Origin: Brucella anthropi ATCC 49188 | GTDB taxonomy: Bacteria; Pseudomonadota; Alphaproteobacteria; Rhizobiales; Rhizobiaceae | Direction of reading: 5' to 3' | Assembly (NCBI RefSeq): GCF_000017405.1 | Contig: NC_009667.1 | Span: 434,001-498,000 of the forward strand | DNA length: 64,000 bases | Part shown: piece by piece, positions 26,496 to 34,982 of the stretch | Layout: the number at the start of each line of letters is the position of its first letter | Position numbering within the stretch: the stretch's first letter is position 1 | Notes under the pieces: model-generated | Told to the model about the DNA's origin: nothing | The model's input: the letters and a program-made list of their open reading frames with translations, nothing else | Database searches by the model: none | Translations under genes and position numbers: made by a program

Positions 26496-26524
26496 AAAAG
26501 GGAGGCCGACGCCTCCCTCTATTC
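26496..26524. terminator. Terminator between tetR and fpr
   Basis: AAAAG, then the stem GGGAGGC / GCCTCCC with a CGAC loop, then TCTATT. It lies between two convergent genes and may act on both. Confidence 0.8.
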
Positions 26525-26548
26525 ATTTTTCAGCGCTTGTGGCAGGGC

Positions 26549-27325
26549 TTACTTTTCAACAAAGGCCTTTTCGATGACGTAATGTCCGGCTTCGCTCTGG
26601 CTGCCTTCCTTGAAGCCGCGTTCTTCCAAAATCTGCTTGGTTTCGGCCAGCATTTCCGGGCTGCCGCAGAGCATCATGCGGTCGTCATCGTGGTTGAATT
26701 CCGGCAGACCAATATCGGTAAAGAGCTGACCCGAACGAATGAGGTCGGTCAGACGGCCACGATTCTTGTAAGGCTCACGTGTGACAGTCGGATAGTAGAT
26801 GAGCTGGTTCTTCACCATTTCGCCGAGGAATTCATCCTGCGGTAATTCATTGGCGATGAAGTCCGTATAGGCAAGCTCAGCCACCTGACGTACGCCATGA
26901 ACGAGAATAATCTTCTCGAAACGTTCATAGGCCTCCAGATCGCGGATGATCGACAGGAATGGCGCGAGACCGGTGCCGGTCGAAAGCAACCAGAGATTTT
27001 TTCCGGGCTTCAGATTGTCATAGAGCAGCGTGCCGACCGGCTTCTTGGACAGGATGATCTGGTCACCCACCTTCAGGTGCTGGAGCTTTGAGGTCAATGG
27101 ACCGTTCGGCACCTTGATCGAGAAGAATTCCAGACCGTCTTCGTAAAGGCTCGAGGCAATCGAATAGGCGCGTGTGAGCGGCTTGCCGTTCACTTCCAGG
27201 CCCATCATGATGAACTGGCCGCTCTGGAAGCGAAAACCGGGGTCGCGCGTCGTGCGGAAGGAAAACAGCGTGTCGGTCCAGTGATGGATGTCGGTGACGG
27301 TTTCCTGATTGAAGTTGCTGCTCAT
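26549..27325 (-). CDS. fpr: Ferredoxin/flavodoxin--NADP+ reductase
   Basis: A 258-residue FAD enzyme passing electrons between NADPH and ferredoxin or flavodoxin, important in oxidative-stress and iron homeostasis. FAD is bound by LTRAYSIASSLYED and the NADP site is LLSTGTGLAPFLSIIRDLEAYERF, with HGVRQVAEL and MMLCGSPEMLAET following. The C-terminus ends VIEKAFVEK, the short tail of bacterial class-I FPRs. It lies downstream of sodB on the same strand but is separated by 175 bp containing an FNR/FixK-type box and a long palindrome, so it probably has its own promoter. Confidence 0.96.
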   Translation of the reverse strand: MSSNFNQETVTDIHHWTDTLFSFRTTRDPGFRFQSGQFIMMGLEVNGKPLTRAYSIASSLYEDGLEFFSIKVPNGPLTSKLQHLKVGDQIILSKKPVGTLLYDNLKPGKNLWLLSTGTGLAPFLSIIRDLEAYERFEKIILVHGVRQVAELAYTDFIANELPQDEFLGEMVKNQLIYYPTVTREPYKNRGRLTDLIRSGQLFTDIGLPEFNHDDDRMMLCGSPEMLAETKQILEERGFKEGSQSEAGHYVIEKAFVEK

Positions 27326-27420
27326 TTTCGGAACTGTCTCTGTCTTGCTCCAGCACCGCTTGGGAGGACGGCGCCTATGGAATGGATTGGTCGGTTCGGT
27401 TTCTATCGGTCATTGCTGCA

Positions 27421-27472
27421 TTTTGCCCGCAGTCGTGCAGCTCCGTGGAGACTGCATCCGCTGCGGGCAAAA
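27421..27472. repeat. Long hairpin between sodB and fpr
   Basis: TTTTGCCCGCAG (27421-27432) pairs perfectly with CTGCGGGCAAAA (27461-27472). An inner GCAGCTCC-GT-GGAG-A-CTGC hairpin continues the fold. No T-run follows on the minus strand, so it is a poor sodB terminator; it may be a processing or regulatory structure. Confidence 0.6.
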
Positions 27473-27476
27473 CGCC

Positions 27477-27490
27477 TTGATCACAATCAA
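27477..27490. promoter_or_regulatory. FNR/FixK-type box upstream of fpr
   Basis: TTGATCACAATCAA is a perfect TTGAT-N4-ATCAA match, 152 bp upstream of the fpr start and 11 bp past the sodB stop. Function at fpr is inferred from position. Confidence 0.6.
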
Positions 27491-27500
27491 TGTAAGCGCG

Positions 27501-28109
27501 TCATGCTGCCTTCAGGGTGGCTTCCGCGAATTCGTAGTTGGCCAGCTTGTCGAGGAAATTCGTTACATAGTCAGGCCGACGATTACGGAAATCGAGATAA
27601 TAGCTATGCTCCCAGACATCAAGCCCTAATAGTGCCTTGCCTTCGCCTGTTGCCAGCGGGTTGGAGCCATTTGGCGTCTTGGTGACCTTCAGCTTGCCGT
27701 CATTGGCCAGAACCAGCCATGCCCAGCCCGAGCCGAACTGCCCGACGGCCGCAGCCTTGAAGGCTTCCTTGAACTGGTCGACGCTACCGAAATCCTCGAC
27801 GATCTTCTTTTCCAGAGCGCCAGGCAGGCGACCACCGGTTGCCGACAGGTTCTGCCAGAACAGATCGTGGTTCCAATGCTGGCCGGCATTGTTGAACACG
27901 GGAGCTAGATCAGCCTTATCCTTGGCGAAGAGGACGATTTCTTCGAGCGACTTGCCCTTGAGCGCGTCATTTTTCTCCACGAAACCGTTGAGTGCCGTCA
28001 CATAGGCCTGATGGTGCTTGCCGTGGTGCAGCTCAAGCGTTTCCGTGCCCATTCCGACGCCTTCAAGTGCGTTGGTTGCAAAGGGAAGTGGTGGCAAAGT
28101 GAAGCTCAT
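27501..28109 (-). CDS. sodB: Superoxide dismutase, iron type
   Basis: Dismutates superoxide in the cytosol. It has 202 residues. The metal ligands are in HHGKHHQAYV, NHDLFWQNL and DVWEHSYYLDF. The NNAGQHWNHDLFW motif carries the Gln that precedes the second His ligand in Fe-SODs, so iron is more likely than manganese. ATG 28109 follows AGGAG; an in-frame start at 28151 lacks a ribosome site. A SufR-like Fe-S regulator is divergent from it and is the likely controller. Confidence 0.96.
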   Translation of the reverse strand: MSFTLPPLPFATNALEGVGMGTETLELHHGKHHQAYVTALNGFVEKNDALKGKSLEEIVLFAKDKADLAPVFNNAGQHWNHDLFWQNLSATGGRLPGALEKKIVEDFGSVDQFKEAFKAAAVGQFGSGWAWLVLANDGKLKVTKTPNGSNPLATGEGKALLGLDVWEHSYYLDFRNRRPDYVTNFLDKLANYEFAEATLKAA

Positions 28110-28224
28110 TTTAAAACTCCTGATCGCTTGAGCATAATCACCGTTCAGCATCCTGAGGATCTATCCCGGTGTGGACTCTGGCTTTGACGAAAGCCGGTTT
28201 GAGTTTGAATATTGAAAATTCAGA

Positions 28225-28269
28225 ATTATCTTGCTTCGACAGGCCTGATCACCTATTTAACAAGATAAT
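28225..28269. promoter_or_regulatory. Inverted 9-mers in the sodB/SufR-like divergent promoter
   Basis: ATTATCTTG (28225-28233) and CAAGATAAT (28261-28269) are exact reverse complements separated by 27 bases. A second dyad, CTATTTAA/TTAAATAG, overlaps the right one. They are candidate sites for the divergent regulator. Confidence 0.5.
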
Positions 28270-28286
28270 CCTTCTTTAAATAGAAA

Positions 28287-28958
28287 ATGGCACATATGTC
28301 AAGGAATGACTTTCTAAATACCGATGAATTGGGAGCACGTTCTCCCGCGGAGAGGATCATGCTCTCGCTCAAGATGCGGGGAGCGCAAACCGCCGCGACC
28401 ATCGGGGAACATTTGGGAACCACAGGTGAGGCCGTTCGCCAACAGCTCGTGCGTCTGGCAGAGGAAGGGCTTGTTTCCTCACATTCCGTGTCCCAAGGCG
28501 TTGGCCGCCCTTCGTTGTTCTGGGATCTGACCGAAGCCGGTAACAAACGTTTCCCCGATACGCATGCTGATCTGACAGTTCAGCTTCTTCATTCGGTGCG
28601 TACCATTCTTGGTGACGATGCGCTGGACACGCTGATCGCCCATCGCGAGACCGAGACGCGCCGTCAATATCAGACGCGGCTGAAGGATTTGTCGCTCGAC
28701 CAGCGAGTGAAGGAACTTGCCGACATTCGTTCCGCCGAAGGCTACATGGCTGATGCCGAAAAGCGGGACGATGGTTCCTGGCTGCTCATCGAAAATCATT
28801 GTCCTATCTGCGCCGCTGCAGATGCCTGTCAGGGCTTCTGCAGATCAGAGCTTCAGGTATTCAGGGCCGTGCTTGGCCCTGATGTTTCTGTAAACCGCAC
28901 CGAGCATATTCTGGCCGGTGCGCGGCGCTGTGCTTACGTTATTGCGCCGACCGCCTAA
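28287..28958 (+). CDS. SufR-like winged-helix regulator with C-terminal cysteine cluster
   Basis: A 223-residue regulator. Residues about 20-95 form a winged helix (SPAERIMLSLKMRGAQTAATIGEHLGTTGEAVRQQLVRLAEEGLV). The C-terminus contains ENHCPICAAADACQGFC and, later, a further Cys (ARRCAYVI), a layout like the Fe-S ligands of cyanobacterial SufR. It is divergent from sodB. An Fe-S- or redox-sensing switch for Fe-SOD is therefore a sensible hypothesis, untested here. ATG 28296 is an alternative start; neither has a strong ribosome site. Confidence 0.8.
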   Translation: MAHMSRNDFLNTDELGARSPAERIMLSLKMRGAQTAATIGEHLGTTGEAVRQQLVRLAEEGLVSSHSVSQGVGRPSLFWDLTEAGNKRFPDTHADLTVQLLHSVRTILGDDALDTLIAHRETETRRQYQTRLKDLSLDQRVKELADIRSAEGYMADAEKRDDGSWLLIENHCPICAAADACQGFCRSELQVFRAVLGPDVSVNRTEHILAGARRCAYVIAPTA

Positions 28959-28974
28959 CCATCCTTTTTTAGCA

Positions 28975-30399
28975 CTATGCCGGTTGCGGCTGTCTCGCGC
29001 TGCGGACCAGAGCGAGTGCCGACACGAATGCCAGTGCAGACAGAATGGCAAAGCCGGAGAAGAGCCAAAGTGCGGCATGTGCAGTGCCGGTAAAGCCGCC
29101 GGGATTGGTGAGGCCAGCCATATTGGCAACCATTCCTGCAAGTGCTGCGCCAAGGGCGGTCGTGAAAAGCTGCACCATGGTCACGGATGCGGAAGCCAGA
29201 TTCTGATCCTCTGCGTCGGCACGCTTGAAAATGCGGGTCAGCAGGTGCGGCCATGTCAGGCCAACGCCAAAACCGATGACGGCCAGCGCGATACAGATCG
29301 GCAGCAGATCGTACCAATGTCCTTCGCTGCCAGCGGGAATGAGAACGGCCAGCGTAACCATGCCCGCCACGCCCATGACGGGGGCGGCCAGAATGACACG
29401 GTCGGTACGCCCGGCGGCAACCCCTGACGATCCGATGGATCCAAGTGTCCAGCTGCCGCCCATGATGGCTGCCAGATAGCCCGCAACAAGCGGTGACTGG
29501 TTGTGCAGCACCTGAAAGAACAGCGGTACGAAGACTTCGGAACTGGTGACGGATGCGCTGAGGAAGGCGAGGGTCAGATAAAGCGCGCCGAGTTTCTGGA
29601 TGCTGAACGAGCCTTTCGGCAGAATGCGCCTGCTGGCTTTCTTTTCGACGGCTGCGAGGAGAAGCAGCAGAATAATGGCAAGCGCGACACCTCCGGCATT
29701 GAACGCCAGTTCGGATGAAATACTTCCAGCAGAAACGGCGAGGACTGCAGCGGTCAAAAGGATGAGCTGTGGCCAGGCAAGCTGGTCATTGCTGGCGGCG
29801 GAGCCGGATTCACGCGGCAGCACCGTCATAGCCATGATGGTGAACACAGCAATCACCGGCGCGAGCGACCAGAAGGCGGCGCGCCAGATGCCAAGCTCCG
29901 CAAAAACGCCGCCGATGGCAGGGCCGACAAGTGTGGCCACGCCCCACATACCGGAAACGAGGCCAATGGCGCGTGGCCACAATGCTTCGTCGAAAACGAT
30001 GCGGATCATGGAATAGGAAAGGGCGAGCATCATGCCGCCGCCAAGACCCTGTATGGCTCGCCCCGCCAGCATGACAGGCATAGATGGAGCCAGACCACAG
30101 GTCAGGGTTCCGGCAGCGAAGATTACCGCCGCAATCAGATAAGCGCTGCGCGGGCCTGCCTGAGAAAGCAGGCGCGGCACGAGAGCCGAGCCGAGAATGG
30201 ATGCAGTCACGAACAGCGCCGTGTTCCACGCATAATAGTCCATGCCGCCAATGTCGGCGACGACCGTTGGCAGAATGGTTGTAGCGATGAACACGTTGAT
30301 GGCATGAAGCGCGACACCGCCGACAAGCGTCAGCGAGACGATAGCGTTTCTGCCTGCGAACAGGTCTCCCCAACCGGCGGTCGGCTTCTGATCCTGCAT
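28975..30399 (-). CDS. MFS transporter, drug-exporter type
   Basis: A 474-residue inner-membrane major facilitator protein with about 14 hydrophobic segments, as in the DHA2/EmrB group. Seen are NVFIATTILPTVVADIGG (motif D1-like), a motif-A equivalent LLSQAGPRSAYLIAAVIF, AGRAIQGLGGGMMLALSYSMI and the antiporter motif C stretch MWGVATLVGPAIGGVFAELGIWRAAFW. This points to proton-coupled export of a small molecule or drug. It faces the SufR-like gene with a 16-bp gap. The substrate is unknown. Confidence 0.88.
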   Translation of the reverse strand: MQDQKPTAGWGDLFAGRNAIVSLTLVGGVALHAINVFIATTILPTVVADIGGMDYYAWNTALFVTASILGSALVPRLLSQAGPRSAYLIAAVIFAAGTLTCGLAPSMPVMLAGRAIQGLGGGMMLALSYSMIRIVFDEALWPRAIGLVSGMWGVATLVGPAIGGVFAELGIWRAAFWSLAPVIAVFTIMAMTVLPRESGSAASNDQLAWPQLILLTAAVLAVSAGSISSELAFNAGGVALAIILLLLLAAVEKKASRRILPKGSFSIQKLGALYLTLAFLSASVTSSEVFVPLFFQVLHNQSPLVAGYLAAIMGGSWTLGSIGSSGVAAGRTDRVILAAPVMGVAGMVTLAVLIPAGSEGHWYDLLPICIALAVIGFGVGLTWPHLLTRIFKRADAEDQNLASASVTMVQLFTTALGAALAGMVANMAGLTNPGGFTGTAHAALWLFSGFAILSALAFVSALALVRSARQPQPA

Positions 30400-30962
30400 T
30401 TCATTTTCCTTTGACTGTCATCGTGCGGGCGAAAGTCTGAATGAGGTCGCCCCGAACATGGAGAAAATGGCTACGCCCGCGGCTGTAATTTGTCAAGCAA
30501 ATGCTTGTTTAATTAATTTGATGATACTTCTGGGATTGTAGCGAGCCCTATTGGCCGGCAGAAGCCATTTGTCCGGGCAAAGACTTTCAATGAAAACGGC
30601 AGGGCAAGGGGTAGCGCATGTCTCCCGAAAGCGGGAACCGGTTTCGGGAGACATGCGTAAAAACAAACAGATAGAGCGGTTCCAACGACTTCTTATCAAC
30701 CGGAACCGCTCTAGAAGAGGGAAGGGGTTCAAATTCCTGCAGAAAGCTCTATATGAAGCTCACCTGCTGAAGGTCGGGAAGTAATCCGCGATAGCTTGTG
30801 GGGAAATTTTTTCCCGATAATGCTGTGGCGGATTTGTGTTTCTGTCACAAGCTTCCTATAAGCCTTCGAATAATTTGGGAAACCACCTGTGTGTTTCCTC
30901 AACTTGGCAAACCAGCCTTGCTGGCGAGGCCAGATTTCCCCTTTGGACGACCCGGAACTCTC
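30400..30962. other. Long intergenic region with a two-hairpin repeat
   Basis: 563 bp without a convincing gene. It holds the repeat at 30615-30712. To its right is an AT-rich leader to the polyamine operon (30780-30962). The frame of the next gene stays open upstream to 30798, but no ribosome site supports that start. Confidence 0.6.
30615..30712. repeat. RIME-like two-hairpin intergenic repeat, copy 1
   Basis: Perfect 16-bp arms CGCATGTCTCCCGAAA / TTTCGGGAGACATGCG (30615-30630, 30642-30657), a linker GTAAAAACAAACAGAT, then AGAGCGGTTCC / GGAACCGCTCT (30673-30683, 30702-30712). Related elements at 52323-52387 and 59875-59975 share the same order of hairpins. Confidence 0.8.
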
Positions 30963-32060
30963 ATGATCCAGACGCCTTACTACCTGATCGACAAGACCAA
31001 GCTGAAGCGCAACATGGAAAAGGTTGCCTATGTGCGCGAAAAGTCCGGCGCCAAGGCTCTGCTGGCGCTGAAATGCTTTGCCACGTGGTCGGTGTTTGAT
31101 CTGATGAGCGAATATATGGACGGCACCACGTCGTCATCGCTCAATGAAGTGCGTCTTGGCCATGAAAGATTTGGCGGTGAAACCCATGCCTATAGCGTGG
31201 CCTATGCTGATAACGAGATCGACGAAGTTATCAGCCATGCCGACAAGATCATCTTCAATTCGATCGGTCAGCTGGAGCGTTTTGCCGACAAGGCAGCGCA
31301 TATCAAGCGCGGCTTGCGTCTGAACCCAGGCGTTTCGTCTTCGACCTTCGATCTGGCTGACCCGGCGCGTCCGTTCAGCCGTCTTGGCGAATGGGATGTT
31401 GCGAAGGTCGAAAAGGTCATGGACCGCGTGACCGGCTTTATGATCCATAACAATTGCGAAAATTCCGATTTCGGTCTTTTCGACAAGATGCTGACCGATA
31501 TCGAAGAAAAGTTCGGCTCGCTTCTGCACCGCGTTGAATGGGTCAGCCTTGGCGGCGGTATCCACTTCACCGGCGACGATTATCCGGTCGATGATTTCTG
31601 CGCGCGCCTGAAGGCGTTCTCGGAAAAGTTTGGCGTACAGGTTTATCTGGAGCCGGGCGAAGCTTCGATCACCAAAACTACGACGCTGGAAGTGACGGTT
31701 CTTGACACGCTTTATAACGGCAAGAACCTCGCCATCGTCGATAGCTCGATTGAAGCGCATATGCTCGATCTGCTCATCTATCGCGAAAAGGCGAAGATGG
31801 CGCCCAACAATGGCGAGCACAGCTATATGGTTTGCGGCAAATCCTGCCTTGCTGGCGATATTTTTGGCGAGTTCACTTTCGACAAGGAGCTCTCCATCGG
31901 CGACCGCCTCTCATTTGAAGATGCAGCCGGTTATACGATGGTCAAGAAGAACTGGTTTAATGGCGTGAAAATGCCAGCCATTGCCGTGCGTGAACTCGAC
32001 GGCACGGTCAAAATTGTCCGCGAATTTGATTACGCGGATTTCGAGGGTTCGCTCTCCTGA
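30963..32060 (+). CDS. nspC: Carboxynorspermidine/carboxyspermidine decarboxylase
   Basis: A PLP-dependent, fold-type III decarboxylase of 365 residues that forms spermidine or norspermidine from the carboxylated intermediate. The Schiff-base lysine lies in ALLALKCFATWSVFD. SLGGGIHFTGDDYP binds the PLP phosphate, YLEPGEASI carries the conserved Glu, and MVCGKSCLAGD holds the inter-subunit catalytic Cys. The start ATG 30963 is followed by the usual MIQTPYYLID N-terminus. The dehydrogenase that makes its substrate is next, 117 bp downstream. Spermidine is the likely product in this order of bacteria. Confidence 0.93.
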   Translation: MIQTPYYLIDKTKLKRNMEKVAYVREKSGAKALLALKCFATWSVFDLMSEYMDGTTSSSLNEVRLGHERFGGETHAYSVAYADNEIDEVISHADKIIFNSIGQLERFADKAAHIKRGLRLNPGVSSSTFDLADPARPFSRLGEWDVAKVEKVMDRVTGFMIHNNCENSDFGLFDKMLTDIEEKFGSLLHRVEWVSLGGGIHFTGDDYPVDDFCARLKAFSEKFGVQVYLEPGEASITKTTTLEVTVLDTLYNGKNLAIVDSSIEAHMLDLLIYREKAKMAPNNGEHSYMVCGKSCLAGDIFGEFTFDKELSIGDRLSFEDAAGYTMVKKNWFNGVKMPAIAVRELDGTVKIVREFDYADFEGSLS

Positions 32061-32177
32061 ACCCTGCGTCGCGGTATTACTCGGCGGCGTAAAACTTAAA
32101 CAGGTTCCGCGGCTGAGAGCGCCGGGGACGCGAAACAGATGGCGGGTAACCGCTGGAAGAGGAAGCATCGACAGAAA

Positions 32178-33419
32178 ATGAAGAAGAACGTTCTCATTAT
32201 CGGCGCCGGGGGCGTGGCACAGGTTGTTGCACATAAATGTGCGCAAAACTCTGACATATTGGGCGATATCCATATTGCGTCCCGCACGGTTGAGAAATGC
32301 CGCAAGATTATCGATAGCGTGCATGAAAAGAAGAGCCTCAAGACCGAGGTGAAACTGGAAGCGCATGCGCTGGACGCTCTGGACATTGAAGCCACCAAGG
32401 CTCTGATCCAGAAGACGGGCGTTCAGATCGTCATCAATGTCGGCTCGGCCTTCCTCAATATGTCGGTCCTTCGCGCCTGTATCGATACGGGCGTGGCTTA
32501 CATGGACACCGCGATCCATGAAGATCCGAAGAAGATCTGCGAAACCCCGCCATGGTATGGCAACTACGAATGGAAGCATCTCAAGGAATGCGAAGAGAAG
32601 GGCATCACCGCCATTCTCGGCATTGGCTTTGATCCGGGCGTGGTCAATGCCTATGCACGTCTGGCTGCTGACGACTATCTCGATGAAGTCAAATCCATCG
32701 ACATCGTTGACATCAATGCCGGTTCGCATGGCCGCTGGTTCTCGACCAATTTCGACCCGGAAATCAACTTCCGCGAATTCACCGGCACGGTCTATTCATG
32801 GCAGGGCGGTCAGTGGCAGTCGAACAAGATGTTTGAAGTTGGCCACACCTTTGACCTGCCTGTCGTCGGTCCGAGCAAGGCCTATATGACCGGCCATGAT
32901 GAAGTGCATTCGCTGTCCAAGAACTACCCGAACGCAGATGTGCGTTTCTGGATGGGTTTTGGCGATCACTACATCAACGTCTTCACGGTGTTGAACAATC
33001 TCGGCCTTCTCTCCGAACAGCCGGTCAAGACTGCCGAAGGTCTGGAAGTTGTGCCGCTCAAGGTGGTCAAGGCTGTGCTGCCTGATCCATCGTCGCTGGC
33101 ACCAGACTATACCGGCAAGACCTGCATCGGCGATTTCGTCAAGGGAACCAAGGACGGCAAAGAGAAGGAAGTCTTCATCTATAACGTTGCCGACCACAAG
33201 GACGCTTATAACGAAGTGGGTTCGCAGGGCATTTCCTACACCGCAGGCGTTCCGCCGGTTGCAGCCGCAATCCTGATTGCCTCGGGCGAATGGGATGTGA
33301 AGAAGATGGTCAATGTGGAAGAGCTTAATCCAAAGCCTTTCCTCCACATCCTCAACCAGATCGGCCTGCCATCGCGCATCAAGGACGAAGACGGCGACCG
33401 CGCACTGGATTTCGCGTAA
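32178..33419 (+). CDS. Carboxynorspermidine/carboxyspermidine dehydrogenase
   Basis: A saccharopine-dehydrogenase-family enzyme (413 residues) that reductively condenses aspartate semialdehyde with putrescine or diaminopropane, using NAD(P)H. The dinucleotide site is MKKNVLIIGAGGVAQVVAHKC. Family segments AYMDTAIHEDP, GIGFDPGVVNAYARLA and NAGSHGRWFSTNFDPEINFREF follow. It forms the alternative polyamine pathway together with the upstream decarboxylase. An in-frame upstream ATG at 32139 exists; ATG 32178 gives the standard N-terminus. The intercistronic RNA can form a GCGG-GTAA-CCGC hairpin just ahead. Confidence 0.93.
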   Translation: MKKNVLIIGAGGVAQVVAHKCAQNSDILGDIHIASRTVEKCRKIIDSVHEKKSLKTEVKLEAHALDALDIEATKALIQKTGVQIVINVGSAFLNMSVLRACIDTGVAYMDTAIHEDPKKICETPPWYGNYEWKHLKECEEKGITAILGIGFDPGVVNAYARLAADDYLDEVKSIDIVDINAGSHGRWFSTNFDPEINFREFTGTVYSWQGGQWQSNKMFEVGHTFDLPVVGPSKAYMTGHDEVHSLSKNYPNADVRFWMGFGDHYINVFTVLNNLGLLSEQPVKTAEGLEVVPLKVVKAVLPDPSSLAPDYTGKTCIGDFVKGTKDGKEKEVFIYNVADHKDAYNEVGSQGISYTAGVPPVAAAILIASGEWDVKKMVNVEELNPKPFLHILNQIGLPSRIKDEDGDRALDFA

Positions 33420-33440
33420 ACCTCATCTGAATGAGTAAAG

Positions 33441-33479
33441 AAAACCCCGCCCAATGCCATGCTTTGTGCGGGGTTTTTT
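33441..33479. terminator. Terminator after the polyamine operon
   Basis: AAAACCCCGC and GCGGGGTTTTTT pair around a 16-base loop, 21 bp after the stop; the A- and T-runs allow use by both convergent genes. Confidence 0.85.
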
Positions 33480-33498
33480 ATTGGCGCTTTGCTTTGGC

Positions 33499-34530
33499 TT
33501 ACTCTGGCATATTGGGCCAAGTATCCGAGAGACGATACCCACTCGGAAACGGATCGCTCGGATCGAGCATGAGCTGCGAAGTTCCCGTCACCCAAGCGCG
33601 ACCGGAAATGATGGGGCTGATGGCCGGTTTGCCACCAAGCTCCAGAGTCTTGTCCAATCGACAATGAAATTCCGTTCCAAGTACGGACTTCCCGATAAAT
33701 CTTTCACCGACTTTCATCTGGCCTTTTGCGTGAAGCACGGCCATGCGCGCCGAACAGCCGGTGCCGGTCGGGGAACGGTCGAGCTTGGCCGGGCGAATGG
33801 CAACGGTGTTCACGCCCGTCAGTATATCGCCATCGCGCGTCACTGGCTCGGTGATCTGGCAGAAGGAAATGTGGTTCCAGTCTTTCTCAGGATGGCGGAA
33901 ACCAAGCTGCTCATTGGCAGCTTTGGTGATTTTCACGCCAATCTCAGCCAGTTCCCGTGCCTGACCCGGCTCGATTTTCATTCCAATAGAAGCTGCATCA
34001 ACAATAACGAAGCTGTCGCCGCCATAAGCAGTATCGACGGTAATTGTGCCCAATCCCTCAACTTCAAGCGATGCATTCAGGCGATCTGCAAAAGATGGCA
34101 CGTTGCGGACACTGATGCGCTCGGCCTTGCCGTTGCGGCATTCGGCTTCCACTTCGATAAGGCCACCCGGCGCCTCCAGCACCATGCGCGTGACTGGTTC
34201 CTGCATGGGGATGATGCCGCTATCCAGCAGAACCGTGGAGACACAGATCGAATTGGAGCCGGACATTGGCGGGGTGTCAGCGGGTTCCATGATGATGAAA
34301 CCCATCTGCGCACGCGGGTCTTTCGGTGGCACCAGCAGATTGACATGGCGAAACACACCACCGCGCGGCTCGTTCAGCACGAAATTGCGCAGGGTCTCGT
34401 CGCTGGCGATGAAGCGCGACTGCTCCCACACAGTCTTGCCGGGAGGAGGGGCCACGCCACCGACAATGACATCACCGACTTCGCCTTCTGCGTGACAGCC
34501 GACAATATGGATGACTTTGGTGCTGCGCAT
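33499..34530 (-). CDS. Proline racemase family protein (hydroxyproline epimerase or trans-3-hydroxyproline dehydratase-like)
   Basis: A 343-residue PLP-independent enzyme of the proline racemase superfamily. The start [22 protein letters not shown] and the second catalytic motif [14 protein letters not shown] (Cys) are typical. The first catalytic position, usually Cys in MCGHG, is Ser here ([11 protein letters not shown]). Ser or Thr at this site is found in hydroxyproline dehydratase or epimerase subgroups rather than true proline racemases, so activity on a hydroxyproline is more likely; the exact reaction is uncertain. ATG 34530 follows AGGAGG, better than the in-frame start at 34557. No other hydroxyproline genes are adjacent. 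Confidence 0.85.
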   Translation of the reverse strand: MRSTKVIHIVGCHAEGEVGDVIVGGVAPPPGKTVWEQSRFIASDETLRNFVLNEPRGGVFRHVNLLVPPKDPRAQMGFIIMEPADTPPMSGSNSICVSTVLLDSGIIPMQEPVTRMVLEAPGGLIEVEAECRNGKAERISVRNVPSFADRLNASLEVEGLGTITVDTAYGGDSFVIVDAASIGMKIEPGQARELAEIGVKITKAANEQLGFRHPEKDWNHISFCQITEPVTRDGDILTGVNTVAIRPAKLDRSPTGTGCSARMAVLHAKGQMKVGERFIGKSVLGTEFHCRLDKTLELGGKPAISPIISGRAWVTGTSQLMLDPSDPFPSGYRLSDTWPNMPE

Positions 34531-34566
34531 GACGCCTCCTGCAATTAATGCAATCATTCCTATCGG

Positions 34567-34773
34567 TTAGGGCGTTAGCGTCAATCCTTTATCGGACGGG
34601 TAATTGCGCTTTCGCGTCAGAATGAGGATTCCATTCCCCTCAGTGTCAGGAGATGAAAAATCCATTCCGAGATGTGTTGCTTCTTTAAGCAAGTCTGATA
34701 TCCATTGTGCTCTTATTTTGTGCAAATCGATGCGCAGCCCGCTTGGCTCCGGATCAGTTTCTGGAACATACAC
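34567..34773 (-). CDS. Doubtful small hypothetical protein, 68 residues
   Basis: The frame begins MYVPETDPEPSGLRIDLHKI and has no recognisable domain. It contains a plausible mixed alpha/beta sequence but lacks a good ribosome site and sits in a gap between the racemase-family gene and the MATE gene. I list it because the region is otherwise empty; it may be spurious. Confidence 0.3.
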   Translation of the reverse strand: MYVPETDPEPSGLRIDLHKIRAQWISDLLKEATHLGMDFSSPDTEGNGILILTRKRNYPSDKGLTLTP

Positions 34774-34982
34774 AACGTTCCCGTTAGAAATTGAGCAACC
34801 CGAAAAGTTGGGGTGTGATCGCTCTCTTGGCGATGGGCACCCTTAGCCGGCATGGGACGGTCGATGATCGTATTTCCGCGCCTCTTCTCAGATTGACATG
34901 GTCTCTGATGTTCCGGGGCGTGGCCTCATTCAAATGGAACATCCGGCGGATTGACGGCCCCGGATGCTTCGGGGAGCGGACT

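Noticed and set aside
32110..32165. GGCTGAGAG resembling the TPP riboswitch core
   Set aside because: The second conserved TPP element (CTGATCTGG...AATGCCAGCG) is absent and the downstream gene is not thiamine-related.
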